This document shows, piece by piece, positions 20,331 to 28,637 of a stretch of 42,469 bases of DNA. The DNA lies in NCBI GenBank assembly GCA_018713745.1, contig DVOH01000039.1, positions 1 to 42,469 on the forward strand, given 5' to 3'. The DNA is from Candidatus Stercoripulliclostridium merdipullorum. Lineage in GTDB: Bacteria > Bacillota > Clostridia > Christensenellales > DTU072. Positions within the stretch are counted from its first letter, which is position 1; each line of letters starts with the position of its first letter. The translations under genes were made by a program, and so were the position numbers. Below the pieces are notes generated by a model. That model searched no databases and was not told where the DNA came from. It saw only the letters and a program-made list of their open reading frames with translations.

Positions 20331-21653
20331 TTACAATAGCGTTGCGGTATACGACTGCCCGAGTCGTCTCGACATTTCGTCGGGCAGTACGATTTCGATT
20401 TTGCTTCGGGCTTGTCCGAGTACGTTTTGTGCCGCTTCCAGCAACAGCTCGCCCCCTCTGCCGCTTGCGACTCTTCCGAGGAACACCGCCTTTTCGATGT
20501 CATAAAACATCCCGAACCACAACAGCGTTTTGCCGAAACAGTGTCCGAGATCGCAAAAGATTTTTTCGGCAACGGGGTCTCCGTTGTCGGCTAACGCCTG
20601 GACGACCTTCAGTTTTTCGGCAGGGGTCGACGCCGTCCCGAAGTCGATGCCGCGTTCGGCGGCAAGACGGTTGACCCCGTCTTGCGAGTGGTAGCAGACG
20701 CCGACGCCGGCGTCTCCGCTCCAGTCGTCGACGGGAGCGCCTGCGCCCGCGTCCACGGGCGCGAAAGCAAGTTCGTTGAGATATCCTTTGATCGTGCGAT
20801 CGGGCGCAATGTAGCCCCCCGCAAGACTGGTTCCCATGGCGATCCCCATAACGGCGCCCTGACCGAGATCGAACGCCCCCGCAAGCGCCGCAACGTCGCC
20901 GTCGTTGGCGACCTTGACGGGACAATGATAAGTCTTTGCGAGATCTTTGTAAATGGGAAAAACCTGCTCGGCATAAATTTCCTGCGGGACTTTGATAAAC
21001 AGCGACGCGACGCGCACTTCGTCGTCGACGATAATCCCCGCCGACGATACGCCGATTGCATCCACTCTGCCGCCCAGCGCTTGCAGCGCCATATCGATGC
21101 TGTCGCGGATTCCCGCCCTGTGATAAGCGGGATCGGCGTTGAGCTTGGGGTGCCAGACGACTTCTTTTTCGAATACCGGTTTTCCGTCGATACATGCCGT
21201 CACTTTGCGATCGGAGCCGCCGGCGTCGAAGCCGATCCGATACCCTTCGGACTTCGCGCTGACGGGCGTCCCCGCATCCGACTCGGCGGGAACTTCGTCC
21301 GCCGTCCTGCAAACGATGATTTCGAAGGGCTTGCGATAAACGTTTTCCATAAACGCGCGGTCGAACGCGCGCGCGCCGTATTCGGAATAAATTTCGGCAA
21401 GGCGTCTTGCCGCCTCCCCGTCGCCGTGGACGTAAAACCGAAATCCGCCGTATGCCCAAAGCATGGTCTTTGCGACGCGTTCCAACAAGAACGTCGCCTC
21501 CTCCCGACGGGAAGGGTCGAAGGGGAAGCGGAAGTGTTTGATCTTTCCTCCGTCCCGCTCCAATGCCAAAAGAAACGGCTTGACATCCTGAGACGTCAAA
21601 CCGGCACAATATTGTTGATAGGCGTCATAAATCGCCCGATAGCGGTACTGCAT
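20331..21653 (-). CDS. ROK-family sugar kinase with N-terminal extension
   Basis: This 440-residue protein has an ASKHA/ROK-type kinase fold from about residue 135. GFDAGGSDRK is the first phosphate-binding loop, VANDGDVAALAG carries the likely catalytic aspartate region, and GIAMGTSLAGGY is the second phosphate loop. ROK kinases phosphorylate glucose, N-acetylmannosamine or similar sugars in the cytoplasm. The first 130 residues are an extension not present in ordinary ROK kinases of about 300 residues. The cysteine-rich zinc motif typical of ROK proteins is not visible at the expected place. The start is supported by AGGAGG just upstream. It is nine bases after the DUF4380-like gene, so the two are co-transcribed. 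The substrate is unknown. Confidence 0.8.
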   Translation of the reverse strand: MQYRYRAIYDAYQQYCAGLTSQDVKPFLLALERDGGKIKHFRFPFDPSRREEATFLLERVAKTMLWAYGGFRFYVHGDGEAARRLAEIYSEYGARAFDRAFMENVYRKPFEIIVCRTADEVPAESDAGTPVSAKSEGYRIGFDAGGSDRKVTACIDGKPVFEKEVVWHPKLNADPAYHRAGIRDSIDMALQALGGRVDAIGVSSAGIIVDDEVRVASLFIKVPQEIYAEQVFPIYKDLAKTYHCPVKVANDGDVAALAGAFDLGQGAVMGIAMGTSLAGGYIAPDRTIKGYLNELAFAPVDAGAGAPVDDWSGDAGVGVCYHSQDGVNRLAAERGIDFGTASTPAEKLKVVQALADNGDPVAEKIFCDLGHCFGKTLLWFGMFYDIEKAVFLGRVASGRGGELLLEAAQNVLGQARSKIEIVLPDEMSRRLGQSYTATLL

Positions 21654-21662
21654 GAATTCCTC

Positions 21663-22505
21663 CTATTGCAAGCTCCAATGTTCGAGATGGCAAAGCGTTT
21701 CGCCGGGCTGTACCGAGCGGATGGGCGAAAGGCTTTCGACTTCGTGAATCAGATCGGACGTATACGTCTCGAAGTTGCAGCAGTAGTCGGGATATTGCCC
21801 TTCTTCCGCCGCATACCGCTTGACAAACGTCGCGTCGCCGTAACGATATTCGGCATTGATTTGCTTATTATAGATTCCCAATTTGAAGGCTTTGGTAGCC
21901 TTGGGATTGCTTTTTACGATCACGGCATCGTTTTCGAGCGTCAGTCTTTCGTCCCGCACGTCGGTGTAATGCCAAAGCACGAGATTGCGGTTGGCGAGAT
22001 ATCCCGTATCCTCTCGGGACAGATCGACGCGGAGCGTTCCGCCGCACTTCATGACGGTCAAACCCCACAGGCAGAGATCTTTGTCCCCCTTGCCGCAGTT
22101 GGTTGCCCGCATTTCGACGTCAAACGCGTCGGGCGCGGTAAAGCGCAAAATCAGCTCGGTCTGCACGTCGTGTACTTTCCAGACCGCAGGACGGAACGAC
22201 ACTTCGTTGCCGACAACCTCGTACGCTACGGGTTCGTTGTCGGGATAATACGTTTTTTCTTCTTCGGGCGACAGCCAAATACGGTGCCCGCCGTAAATGT
22301 GCCACATCGCGCCTTTGCCGTAAATCGCCGAGACATCCTTGTTGATCTGATCCTCACGGTCGCCAAACAAAATGTTTTCGCCCCCGGGCTTGCGCAACAG
22401 AATAATCCGTGGCCCGACGTCAAGCGTTACGCCCACTTCGATCTTCTCGGTCGAGATAAACAATGCACGCCCCAAAAAGCAGGGGCCGACTTCGGTATGA
22501 ATCAT
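21663..22505 (-). CDS. DUF4380 / aldose-epimerase-like protein
   Basis: This 280-residue protein is beta-rich with no signal peptide. GGHRIWLSPE (residues 72-81) and the surrounding layout resemble DUF4380 proteins, which share the galactose-mutarotase-like carbohydrate-binding fold. A role in handling a sugar or sugar conjugate is inferred from that fold and from the neighbouring ROK kinase and PIG-L deacetylase. It starts one base after the stop of the transglutaminase-like gene, with GGTGG as the likely ribosome site, so its translation is probably coupled. The stop is TAG at 21663-21665. No catalytic residues can be assigned with confidence. Confidence 0.65.
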   Translation of the reverse strand: MIHTEVGPCFLGRALFISTEKIEVGVTLDVGPRIILLRKPGGENILFGDREDQINKDVSAIYGKGAMWHIYGGHRIWLSPEEEKTYYPDNEPVAYEVVGNEVSFRPAVWKVHDVQTELILRFTAPDAFDVEMRATNCGKGDKDLCLWGLTVMKCGGTLRVDLSREDTGYLANRNLVLWHYTDVRDERLTLENDAVIVKSNPKATKAFKLGIYNKQINAEYRYGDATFVKRYAAEEGQYPDYCCNFETYTSDLIHEVESLSPIRSVQPGETLCHLEHWSLQ

Positions 22506-22506
22506 A

Positions 22507-25446
22507 TTAAGCCACCATTCCTATCGTGTAAATTTGGTTGTTTTCCGCCACACTGCGTGCGGCATATTCGATTGCTACGCCTTTTTGACCCAGGCTGTCG
22601 GCAACGCCCGCAATCAGTTCGGCAACCGCATCTCCGATCCCGAACGTATAGAACGCGTCGTAATCGGGATAGCGCGTCTTCAGCGATTCGCTGTCGTTGT
22701 AATACGCCTCAAGGAAGTCGTCCGAAAATTTAAGTTCGGTATAAACCGTTTCGGGCTTGCTTGCGGCGATTACGAGGTCGGCAATCGCCGTAACCGTCTG
22801 TTCGAATTCGGCAACCGAGTCGATCAGCGCGTCGCTTTCGCCGAACCGCACGGAAGCAAAAATTTCGACGCGCGCGTCGGCTGCGGGATACTCGCCGTAT
22901 GTCGTGTGCGTCCCGTCTATCGTGCCGTCGCTGACCAAAACGTACGCATGGGTCTGCCTTTCTTGGAAGGCGTTGACCAAAATGTTGCCCCAGGTCGCGT
23001 CGACGACAAACCAGTTGTCCGCAACGCGGACTTTGTTCCAGACGTGTCCCACGCCGTTCGATTCTCCCGTCACTTTGTATACGGGCAGATCGAGCATCGC
23101 GCTCATCAGCGCAAACGTCTTGGCAATGCCGTCACATACGGCTTTCCCTTCCAAAACGCCTTCGATATAGAAGCCTTTGTACTGATAAAAGTCTTCGTCG
23201 TTGATATCCGTCAATGCGCTGTCATAGGCGACTTCCAGCGTCAGATAGTCGTAAATCGCGTGGACGCGTTGGGCGTCGGTCATTTCTTCGTTGACGATCC
23301 GCTTCAGCACCGTTCGGACGGCGGCGTAAACCGCTTCGGCGGGGCTGTCTTTTGCGGGGACGGGATTGAATCCCATCACGGCGGCAAGATACAGCTGATC
23401 GCTTGTGCGGACTTCGATTTCTTGTTCGCGGCCGTCGATCGGGAAGGTTGCCCCCGCCCACGGCGTCGCGGCGTAATGGGCAAGCGTGGGCAGATCGCGC
23501 CGCGCCGCTTCGGTCGTGTCCTTGAATTCAAACGAATCGGGACGGAGGAAAATCAACCCGTACCGAATCGATCCGTCGGCGTCGACCGAATGTGCAAGTT
23601 GCATCCGCGTTGTCTCGCAATAAGCGTTGACGGCGGCGTTGGCAAGGTTGTAAGCGTTGATCAGTTTGGGATTGTCGGACGTCGTCGATCCGTTGACGGG
23701 ATACACCGCGGGATCGAGATCGTCGTATCCGAACGGCATATACAGATGAATGTCGTAACGGTCGGCATAGCCTCCGTCCGGATCGGCATAATCCGGGTTG
23801 CGGAGGGCGTCGGGACGGAACACGAGGATATAATTGAACAAGTCGCCCAGCTCCCGCATATCGGTAATGTAACCGTTCATTCCCGGCGCGATTTCGTCAA
23901 AGAAGGGATACATCGACGTACCGATCGATCCGTCATAGTTGAACCATTGCGTCCATCCGTAACGCGGACCGCGCAGGCGGTACTCAAAACGATCGGCAAA
24001 GGTCGCAACCGTTGCGGGGATATAGGCGCGATCGTCGCCCGGGAACAACGCTTTGTCCAGTGCGACGATATTGCTGCCGATGCGGACCTCGATGTCGGGC
24101 AGAATACCGTCGCCCAGTGCCTGCCAACGGATGACGGGAACGTACGCGCCCTCATAAGACGCGCCGTCGAGCGCAACTTCAAAAATTTCATCCCCTACCG
24201 CGCTTTCGCCGACCGACACCGTAATCGCCGTCGACGTCACGTCCGAATCTTCGCCTTTGACAATGGCGCGGGAAGTAAAGATATAATCGCCTTCTTCTTT
24301 GAGTTCGTAGTAGAAGTCAAACCCCGTGGACGAAACCGTCTCGCGTCCCGACGGCGTGACAACGGTCCACTCGAACGACTCCGGCGGATAAATTCCGTCC
24401 CGAATGCTGACGCCGAGATGCAGAATATCCCCCTGGCGCAGTTCACCTTCGTTGAGAACGTCGACGTTGTAGCTATCCAAAGGATTGTAAATTTTGAGGG
24501 GCATGCTGACCAGCTCGAGCATCTGCGTCGAGTTGCTGAGAACGGCACGGATCACATAGTCTTCCCCGACCGGCAGGGTACGAGGGGTGTATTCGAGATT
24601 GCGGTTGTTCTGTACGCCCGGCTCGTTGATCGGCAGATTGCCGACATACCAACGGATCTGCGGCGCGGGATCGCAAAACTCGTCCATTTGGCTGAGCGTC
24701 ATGCGGATGGTCTCGGGTCTGCCGACGATCTGCTTCATCGACGAAGCGTCCGACACCATTTCGAGTTTATAATTGAGATCGCCGTAGCGGACGTCGATTG
24801 CAAGTTGGGCTTCGAGTCGGTTGCCGAACTCTCCCCCGTACATCGACGACACCCAGATCGTCGTTTTGCCGATACCGACGGGCGTTACGTTGCCGTAAGC
24901 GTCGACCGCGGCGACTTGAGGATTGAGGGACTCGTAGGTCAGATCGCGGCCGTCCGCGGCATGAGCGGGTTCGAAAATCGGCTGCACGACATAAGGCTCT
25001 TTGTTGTTGATATTGAGAACGACGGTCGAGGGATTAAAAGAAATCTTTTTAACGCCGACACGCTCGACCGTTACGCAAACGTCCAGATAAACGGAGGGAT
25101 CGTGAACGCTGTAGCAACGGACATAATAATCTTTGGCTTCGCTCCCCTCGAAGTGGGCGACGCTGACGGTGCCGTCGGACATTACGCGGAGATAGGCGGA
25201 ATCGTTGATATTGACCAGACGGAACCCGATGGCGTCGTTGGTTGCGTTGCGGGGCATAACCCAAGGCTTAAGCTGAACGGTATTGACGCCGTCGGCGGGA
25301 CCGAGATAAACGTGGGGATCTTCGATCTGGACGGACTCAACCCGGACGATATCGTCGGACGCGGTGTCTGCACAAGCAACAAGCAGCAGACACGCCGCCG
25401 CGAGAATAAGCATCAGTCCTAAAGTTCGCCAAACAAAATTTTTCAT
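22507..25446 (-). CDS. Lipoprotein with Ig-like and transglutaminase-like domains
   Basis: This 979-residue protein has a lipoprotein signal ending LLVAC (C25), so it is likely anchored outside the membrane. Residues about 130-200 look like a BIG2-type Ig-like domain (KKISFNPSTVVLNI then GNVTPVGIGKTTIWVSS). More beta domains follow. The C-terminal part has a transglutaminase-like domain with a complete triad: C771 in KAVCDG, H801 in GVGHVW and D816 in VVDATWG. Such bacterial domains can act as proteases, cyclases or cross-linkers; which one applies here is unknown. It is the first gene of a four-gene operon with a strong promoter and a 5' hairpin. The next gene starts one base after its stop. 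Confidence 0.85.
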   Translation of the reverse strand: MKNFVWRTLGLMLILAAACLLLVACADTASDDIVRVESVQIEDPHVYLGPADGVNTVQLKPWVMPRNATNDAIGFRLVNINDSAYLRVMSDGTVSVAHFEGSEAKDYYVRCYSVHDPSVYLDVCVTVERVGVKKISFNPSTVVLNINNKEPYVVQPIFEPAHAADGRDLTYESLNPQVAAVDAYGNVTPVGIGKTTIWVSSMYGGEFGNRLEAQLAIDVRYGDLNYKLEMVSDASSMKQIVGRPETIRMTLSQMDEFCDPAPQIRWYVGNLPINEPGVQNNRNLEYTPRTLPVGEDYVIRAVLSNSTQMLELVSMPLKIYNPLDSYNVDVLNEGELRQGDILHLGVSIRDGIYPPESFEWTVVTPSGRETVSSTGFDFYYELKEEGDYIFTSRAIVKGEDSDVTSTAITVSVGESAVGDEIFEVALDGASYEGAYVPVIRWQALGDGILPDIEVRIGSNIVALDKALFPGDDRAYIPATVATFADRFEYRLRGPRYGWTQWFNYDGSIGTSMYPFFDEIAPGMNGYITDMRELGDLFNYILVFRPDALRNPDYADPDGGYADRYDIHLYMPFGYDDLDPAVYPVNGSTTSDNPKLINAYNLANAAVNAYCETTRMQLAHSVDADGSIRYGLIFLRPDSFEFKDTTEAARRDLPTLAHYAATPWAGATFPIDGREQEIEVRTSDQLYLAAVMGFNPVPAKDSPAEAVYAAVRTVLKRIVNEEMTDAQRVHAIYDYLTLEVAYDSALTDINDEDFYQYKGFYIEGVLEGKAVCDGIAKTFALMSAMLDLPVYKVTGESNGVGHVWNKVRVADNWFVVDATWGNILVNAFQERQTHAYVLVSDGTIDGTHTTYGEYPAADARVEIFASVRFGESDALIDSVAEFEQTVTAIADLVIAASKPETVYTELKFSDDFLEAYYNDSESLKTRYPDYDAFYTFGIGDAVAELIAGVADSLGQKGVAIEYAARSVAENNQIYTIGMVA

Positions 25447-25462
25447 AATATCTCCGTCCGCA

Positions 25463-25480
25463 CCCGCGCCGACGCGCGGG
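25463..25480 (-). promoter_or_regulatory. 5' leader hairpin of the transglutaminase-like operon
   Basis: CCCGCGC and GCGCGGG form a seven-pair GC stem with a four-base loop between the promoter and the GGAG ribosome site. No T run follows, so it is not a terminator. It could protect the mRNA end or affect translation initiation. Confidence 0.45.
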
Positions 25481-25493
25481 AATATACATACAT

Positions 25494-25522
25494 ATCATAA
25501 ACCAAACCGCCCCGCTTGTCAA
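25494..25522 (-). promoter_or_regulatory. Sigma-A promoter of the transglutaminase-like operon
   Basis: On the minus strand TTGACA (25517-25522) and TATGAT (25494-25499) are separated by exactly 17 bases. It is divergent from the mrnC promoter, whose -35 lies about 67 bases away. Confidence 0.85.
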
Positions 25523-25588
25523 CACCGAAAAAAGATCTCGGCACAGCCAAAAACGCCGCGCAAATCCCGTCGGGTTGTGCGATTTCGA

Positions 25589-25617
25589 TTGAAAAAAGCC
25601 GCCGAACGGTGTATAAT
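25589..25617 (+). promoter_or_regulatory. Sigma-A promoter of the mrnC-rlmB-sigH operon (leaderless)
   Basis: TTGAAA (25589-25594) and TATAAT (25612-25617) have a 17-base spacer. The mrnC ATG begins only seven bases after the -10, so transcription should start at or next to the start codon. No ribosome binding site fits in between. Confidence 0.8.
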
Positions 25618-25623
25618 ACCGCT

Positions 25624-26067
25624 ATGAAAGACGATTACATCCCCGAGTTTCACGGAGACCGCCCCGACTGCAACGCCATCAGCGCGACGACGCTTGCGTT
25701 TGTCGGCGATGCCGTGCAGACGCTGTTTGTCCGCACCCGCCTTTCGTTGACGCACGGCGAAAAAAGCGGATACCTCCACCGTCTTGCCGCGGCAGAGGTA
25801 TCGGCTACGGCGCAGGCGGCGGCGTTCCGACGGATCGAACCGATCCTGACCGAAGCCGAAGAAGCCGTTTTCCGCCGTTGCCGCAACGCCAAGACCAACA
25901 CCGTCGCAAAGCACGCCAGCATCGGCGACTACCGCATCGCAACGGGATTCGAAGGGCTGATCGGATGGCTGTATCTGCAGGACGGACACGCCCGTCTGAA
26001 CGAACTGCTTGCTTGTGCTTATCCATCCGAACGGGATCCCGAAACGCGCAAAAGAGGTGCCGAATGA
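25624..26067 (+). CDS. mrnC: Mini-ribonuclease III (23S rRNA maturation)
   Basis: This 147-residue protein is the small RNase III-like enzyme of Bacillota that trims 23S rRNA precursor ends. LAFVGDAV contains the catalytic Asp (D29). RRCRNAK and ATGFEGLIGWLYL (about residues 85-117, with E110) match the family. It lacks a double-stranded RNA binding domain, as expected. I chose the ATG at 25624 because the promoter -10 lies immediately upstream and a longer TTG start at 25516 would precede the promoter. The stop overlaps the rlmB start (ATGA). The order mrnC-rlmB-sigH is conserved in Bacillota. Confidence 0.9.
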   Translation: MKDDYIPEFHGDRPDCNAISATTLAFVGDAVQTLFVRTRLSLTHGEKSGYLHRLAAAEVSATAQAAAFRRIEPILTEAEEAVFRRCRNAKTNTVAKHASIGDYRIATGFEGLIGWLYLQDGHARLNELLACAYPSERDPETRKRGAE

Positions 26068-26789
26068 TAGTAGAAGGAAAAAACGCCGTTCAAGAGCTTC
26101 TCAAGAGCGGACAGACCGTCGAAAAGATTGTCGTCCAAAAAGACGACCGCTCCCCCGCGCTGTCGCGTATCGCGGGAGCCGCGCGCGAAAACGGTCTCAA
26201 AGTGCAATATGCCGACCGCGCCCTGCTCGACAAACTTTCGCCCTCGGGGCGGCACCAGGGCGTCGTTGCGGTGGCGACCGAATACCGCTATTATCCTTTC
26301 GAGGCGATGCTTGACGAAGCCCTTTCGGCAGAGACTCCCGCGTTGTTTGTTCTGTTGGACGGCGTCGAAGATCCGCACAACGTCGGCGCTGTCTTGCGGG
26401 TTGCCGACAGCACCGCGGCAAGCGGCGTTATTTTGCCCAAGCACCGCTCGTGCGGGGTGACGGACACCGCCGTCCGCACCAGTGCGGGCGCCGCCGCACA
26501 CGTTAAGGTCGCCAAAGTGACCAATCTCAACGACGCCATCCGCGCGCTCAAAGACCGCGGCGTCTTTGTTTTTGCGGCGGACATGGCGGGCGAATCGGTC
26601 TACCGCACCGATCTGACGGGACACACCGCCATCGTCATCGGAGGCGAAAACACGGGCGTCCATACCTTGACCAAAAAACTTGCCGACGGCGTGATCTCGC
26701 TGCCCCAGCTCGGCAAAGTCAATTCTCTCAACGCTTCGGTGGCGGCGGGCGTATTTCTGTACGAAGCCGTCCGGCAACGCCGATGCTGA
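26064..26789 (+). CDS. rlmB: 23S rRNA (guanosine-2'-O-)-methyltransferase, TrmH/SpoU family
   Basis: This 241-residue protein is a SPOUT-class RNA methyltransferase that uses S-adenosylmethionine to methylate a guanosine ribose in 23S rRNA. A short N-terminal substrate-binding domain (about residues 1-75) precedes the SPOUT domain. The three motifs are DGVEDPHNVGAVLR (99-112, N107), IVIGGENTGV (190-199, E195) and ISLPQLGKVNSLNAS (211-225). The ATG at 26064 is supported by AGAGGTG and overlaps the mrnC stop by ATGA. It overlaps the sigH start by seven bases, so the three genes are translationally coupled. Confidence 0.9.
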   Translation: MIVEGKNAVQELLKSGQTVEKIVVQKDDRSPALSRIAGAARENGLKVQYADRALLDKLSPSGRHQGVVAVATEYRYYPFEAMLDEALSAETPALFVLLDGVEDPHNVGAVLRVADSTAASGVILPKHRSCGVTDTAVRTSAGAAAHVKVAKVTNLNDAIRALKDRGVFVFAADMAGESVYRTDLTGHTAIVIGGENTGVHTLTKKLADGVISLPQLGKVNSLNASVAAGVFLYEAVRQRRC

Positions 26790-27388
26790 CCGAGCGGAGC
26801 GATCTCGATCTGATCCGGGCTTCTCGAACCAAGCCCGAAACGCCCGAAAGCCGTCTCGCGCTCGAAACGCTTGCGGGGCGATACAAAGCTTTGGTCTGCA
26901 AAATCGCAAGACGGTACTTCCTGCTGTCGGGGGGCGACACCGACGATCTGATTCAGGAAGGGATGATCGGACTGCTGAAAGCGGTATTCGAATACGATCC
27001 CGAACGGGACGCCTCGTTCGGCGGCTACGCAACGGTCTGCATCCGCAACAAAATCGTCAGCGCGGTACGGACCTATAATCGCAGGAGCAACCGCGCGCTG
27101 AACGACGCCCTGCCGATCATGACCGAAGACGGCGCCGAGGAGTATCTCGTCGACCTGAGTCGCGCGCCCGACGACCCCATCGAAACCTATATCGACCGCG
27201 AGCGGAGCGACGCGTTGCGGCAAGCGATCGACACCTTGCTGAGCCCCCGTCAAAAAGCGGTGCTGCAGCTGTATCTCGAAGGCTACTCGTACAAAGAAAT
27301 CGCGGCGCGCCTTGCCCTCAGCGAAAAAAGCGTGGACAACGCCGTGATGCTGGTCAAGCGAAAAATCAAACAAAAACTCGACGCATAG
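26783..27388 (+). CDS. sigH: Sigma-70 family factor, SigH-like
   Basis: This 201-residue protein has sigma region 2 at about residues 34-103 (DTDDLIQEGMIGLLKAV, then FGGYATVCIRNKI) and region 4 at about 150-201 (LSPRQKAVLQLYLEGYSYKEIA and a recognition helix). It lacks regions 1.1 and 3 of the housekeeping factor. Its size and position directly after mrnC-rlmB match sporulation/transition-phase sigma-H of Bacillota. It directs RNA polymerase to early sporulation promoters in studied relatives. The start overlaps the rlmB stop. Confidence 0.82.
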   Translation: MLTERSDLDLIRASRTKPETPESRLALETLAGRYKALVCKIARRYFLLSGGDTDDLIQEGMIGLLKAVFEYDPERDASFGGYATVCIRNKIVSAVRTYNRRSNRALNDALPIMTEDGAEEYLVDLSRAPDDPIETYIDRERSDALRQAIDTLLSPRQKAVLQLYLEGYSYKEIAARLALSEKSVDNAVMLVKRKIKQKLDA

Positions 27389-27402
27389 TCATAGGAGAAA
27401 AT

Positions 27403-28488
27403 ATGAAACTCGGAATCGTAGGACTGCCCAACGTCGGCAAAAGCACCCTGTTCAACGCCATCACGGCGGCGGGCGCCGAAGTCGCCAATTATCCCTTCTG
27501 TACCATCGAACCCAACGTCGGCGTAGTCGCCGTACCGGACGAACGGCTGGACAAGCTGGGCGCGCTGTATCACTCGCGCAAGATCGTGCCGGCGACGATC
27601 GAATTTGTCGATATCGCGGGTCTGGTCAAGGGCGCAAGCCACGGCGAAGGACTGGGCAACAAGTTTTTGTCGCACATCCGCGAAGTGGACGCAATCGTGC
27701 ACGTCGTGCGGTGCTTCCGCAACGAAAACATCACGCACGTCGACGGAAGCATCGATCCCGTACGCGACATCGAAACGATCAATCTGGAACTCATATTTGC
27801 CGATATGGATACCCTTACCCGCCGAATCGATCGGACGAAGACGGCAATGAAAGGCGGGGACAAAAAGTATAAGGACGAGCTTTGCGTCCTCGAAAAACTT
27901 TATGCCGCGCTGGAAGCGGGCAAGCCCGCGCGCTCGGTCGCGCTGAGCGACGAGGAGCGCGAATTTGCAAAAAGCCTCTTCCTGCTGACCTACAAAAAAG
28001 TGATCTATTGCGCCAACATTTCGGAGGACGGAGACGCCGACAACGAGATGGTGCAAGCCGTGCGAAGCTATGCCGCGGCGGAAGGGAGCGAAGTGGTCGT
28101 GCTGTGCGCGTCGATCGAATGCGAGCTTGCCGCCATGTCCGAGGAGGACCGCGAACTGTTCAAGTCCGAAATGGGCATCGAAGCGTCGGGGCTGGAGCAA
28201 CTGGTCAAGAGTTCGTACCGCCTGCTCGGGCTGATGAGCTATCTGACCGCGGGCGAAAAGGAAACCCGCGCCTGGACGATCGAAATCGGCACCAAAGCGC
28301 CGCAGGCGGCGGGAAAAATTCACTCCGATTTCGAAAAAGGCTTTATCCGCGCCGAAATCGTCGACTACGACACGCTGATCGAATGCGGCTCCTTCAATGC
28401 CGCCAAAGAAAAAGGCAAGGTTCGCAGCGAAGGCAAAGACTATGTGTTCCGCGAAGGAGACGTCGTCCTGTTCCGCTTCAACGTCTGA
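27403..28488 (+). CDS. ychF: Redox-responsive GTPase/ATPase YchF (Obg family)
   Basis: This 361-residue protein matches YchF (OLA1 in eukaryotes), a ribosome-associated P-loop NTPase that prefers ATP. GLPNVGKST (residues 7-15) is the P-loop, DIAGL (70-74) is switch II, and NISE (205-208) replaces the usual NKxD guanine motif, as is typical of this family. The C-terminal TGS domain (about 278-361) ends RFNV. AGGAG lies just upstream of the ATG. It follows sigH by 14 bases and is probably the last gene of the mrnC operon. A weak GC hairpin after the stop lacks a T run, so the end of transcription is uncertain. Confidence 0.93.
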   Translation: MKLGIVGLPNVGKSTLFNAITAAGAEVANYPFCTIEPNVGVVAVPDERLDKLGALYHSRKIVPATIEFVDIAGLVKGASHGEGLGNKFLSHIREVDAIVHVVRCFRNENITHVDGSIDPVRDIETINLELIFADMDTLTRRIDRTKTAMKGGDKKYKDELCVLEKLYAALEAGKPARSVALSDEEREFAKSLFLLTYKKVIYCANISEDGDADNEMVQAVRSYAAAEGSEVVVLCASIECELAAMSEEDRELFKSEMGIEASGLEQLVKSSYRLLGLMSYLTAGEKETRAWTIEIGTKAPQAAGKIHSDFEKGFIRAEIVDYDTLIECGSFNAAKEKGKVRSEGKDYVFREGDVVLFRFNV

Positions 28489-28548
28489 GTCCGGCGCCCA
28501 AACCGGAAATTCCGTTGTCACTCATCTCAACTCGTATAAATTTTATAC

Positions 28549-28577
28549 TTGATCTTTATCGTGCTATGCTATATAAT
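28549..28577 (+). promoter_or_regulatory. Sigma-A promoter of the 490-residue membrane protein gene
   Basis: TTGATC (28549-28554) and TATAAT (28572-28577) are separated by 17 bases in an AT-rich stretch. The ribosome site AGGAG of the downstream gene follows about 50 bases later. Confidence 0.8.
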
Positions 28578-28637
28578 AGTATATATGCGTGTGCGCCGCG
28601 CATACGCATTCCCTTACGGATAGCATAGGAGACGATT

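Noticed and set aside
22534..25422. Plus-strand open frame of 962 residues
   Set aside because: It is a mirror of the transglutaminase-like lipoprotein gene in the aligned antisense frame, with no ribosome site and no known domain.
25516..26067. Longer mrnC starting at the TTG at 25516
   Set aside because: The start would lie upstream of the promoter at 25589-25617, and the extra residues do not fit the family.
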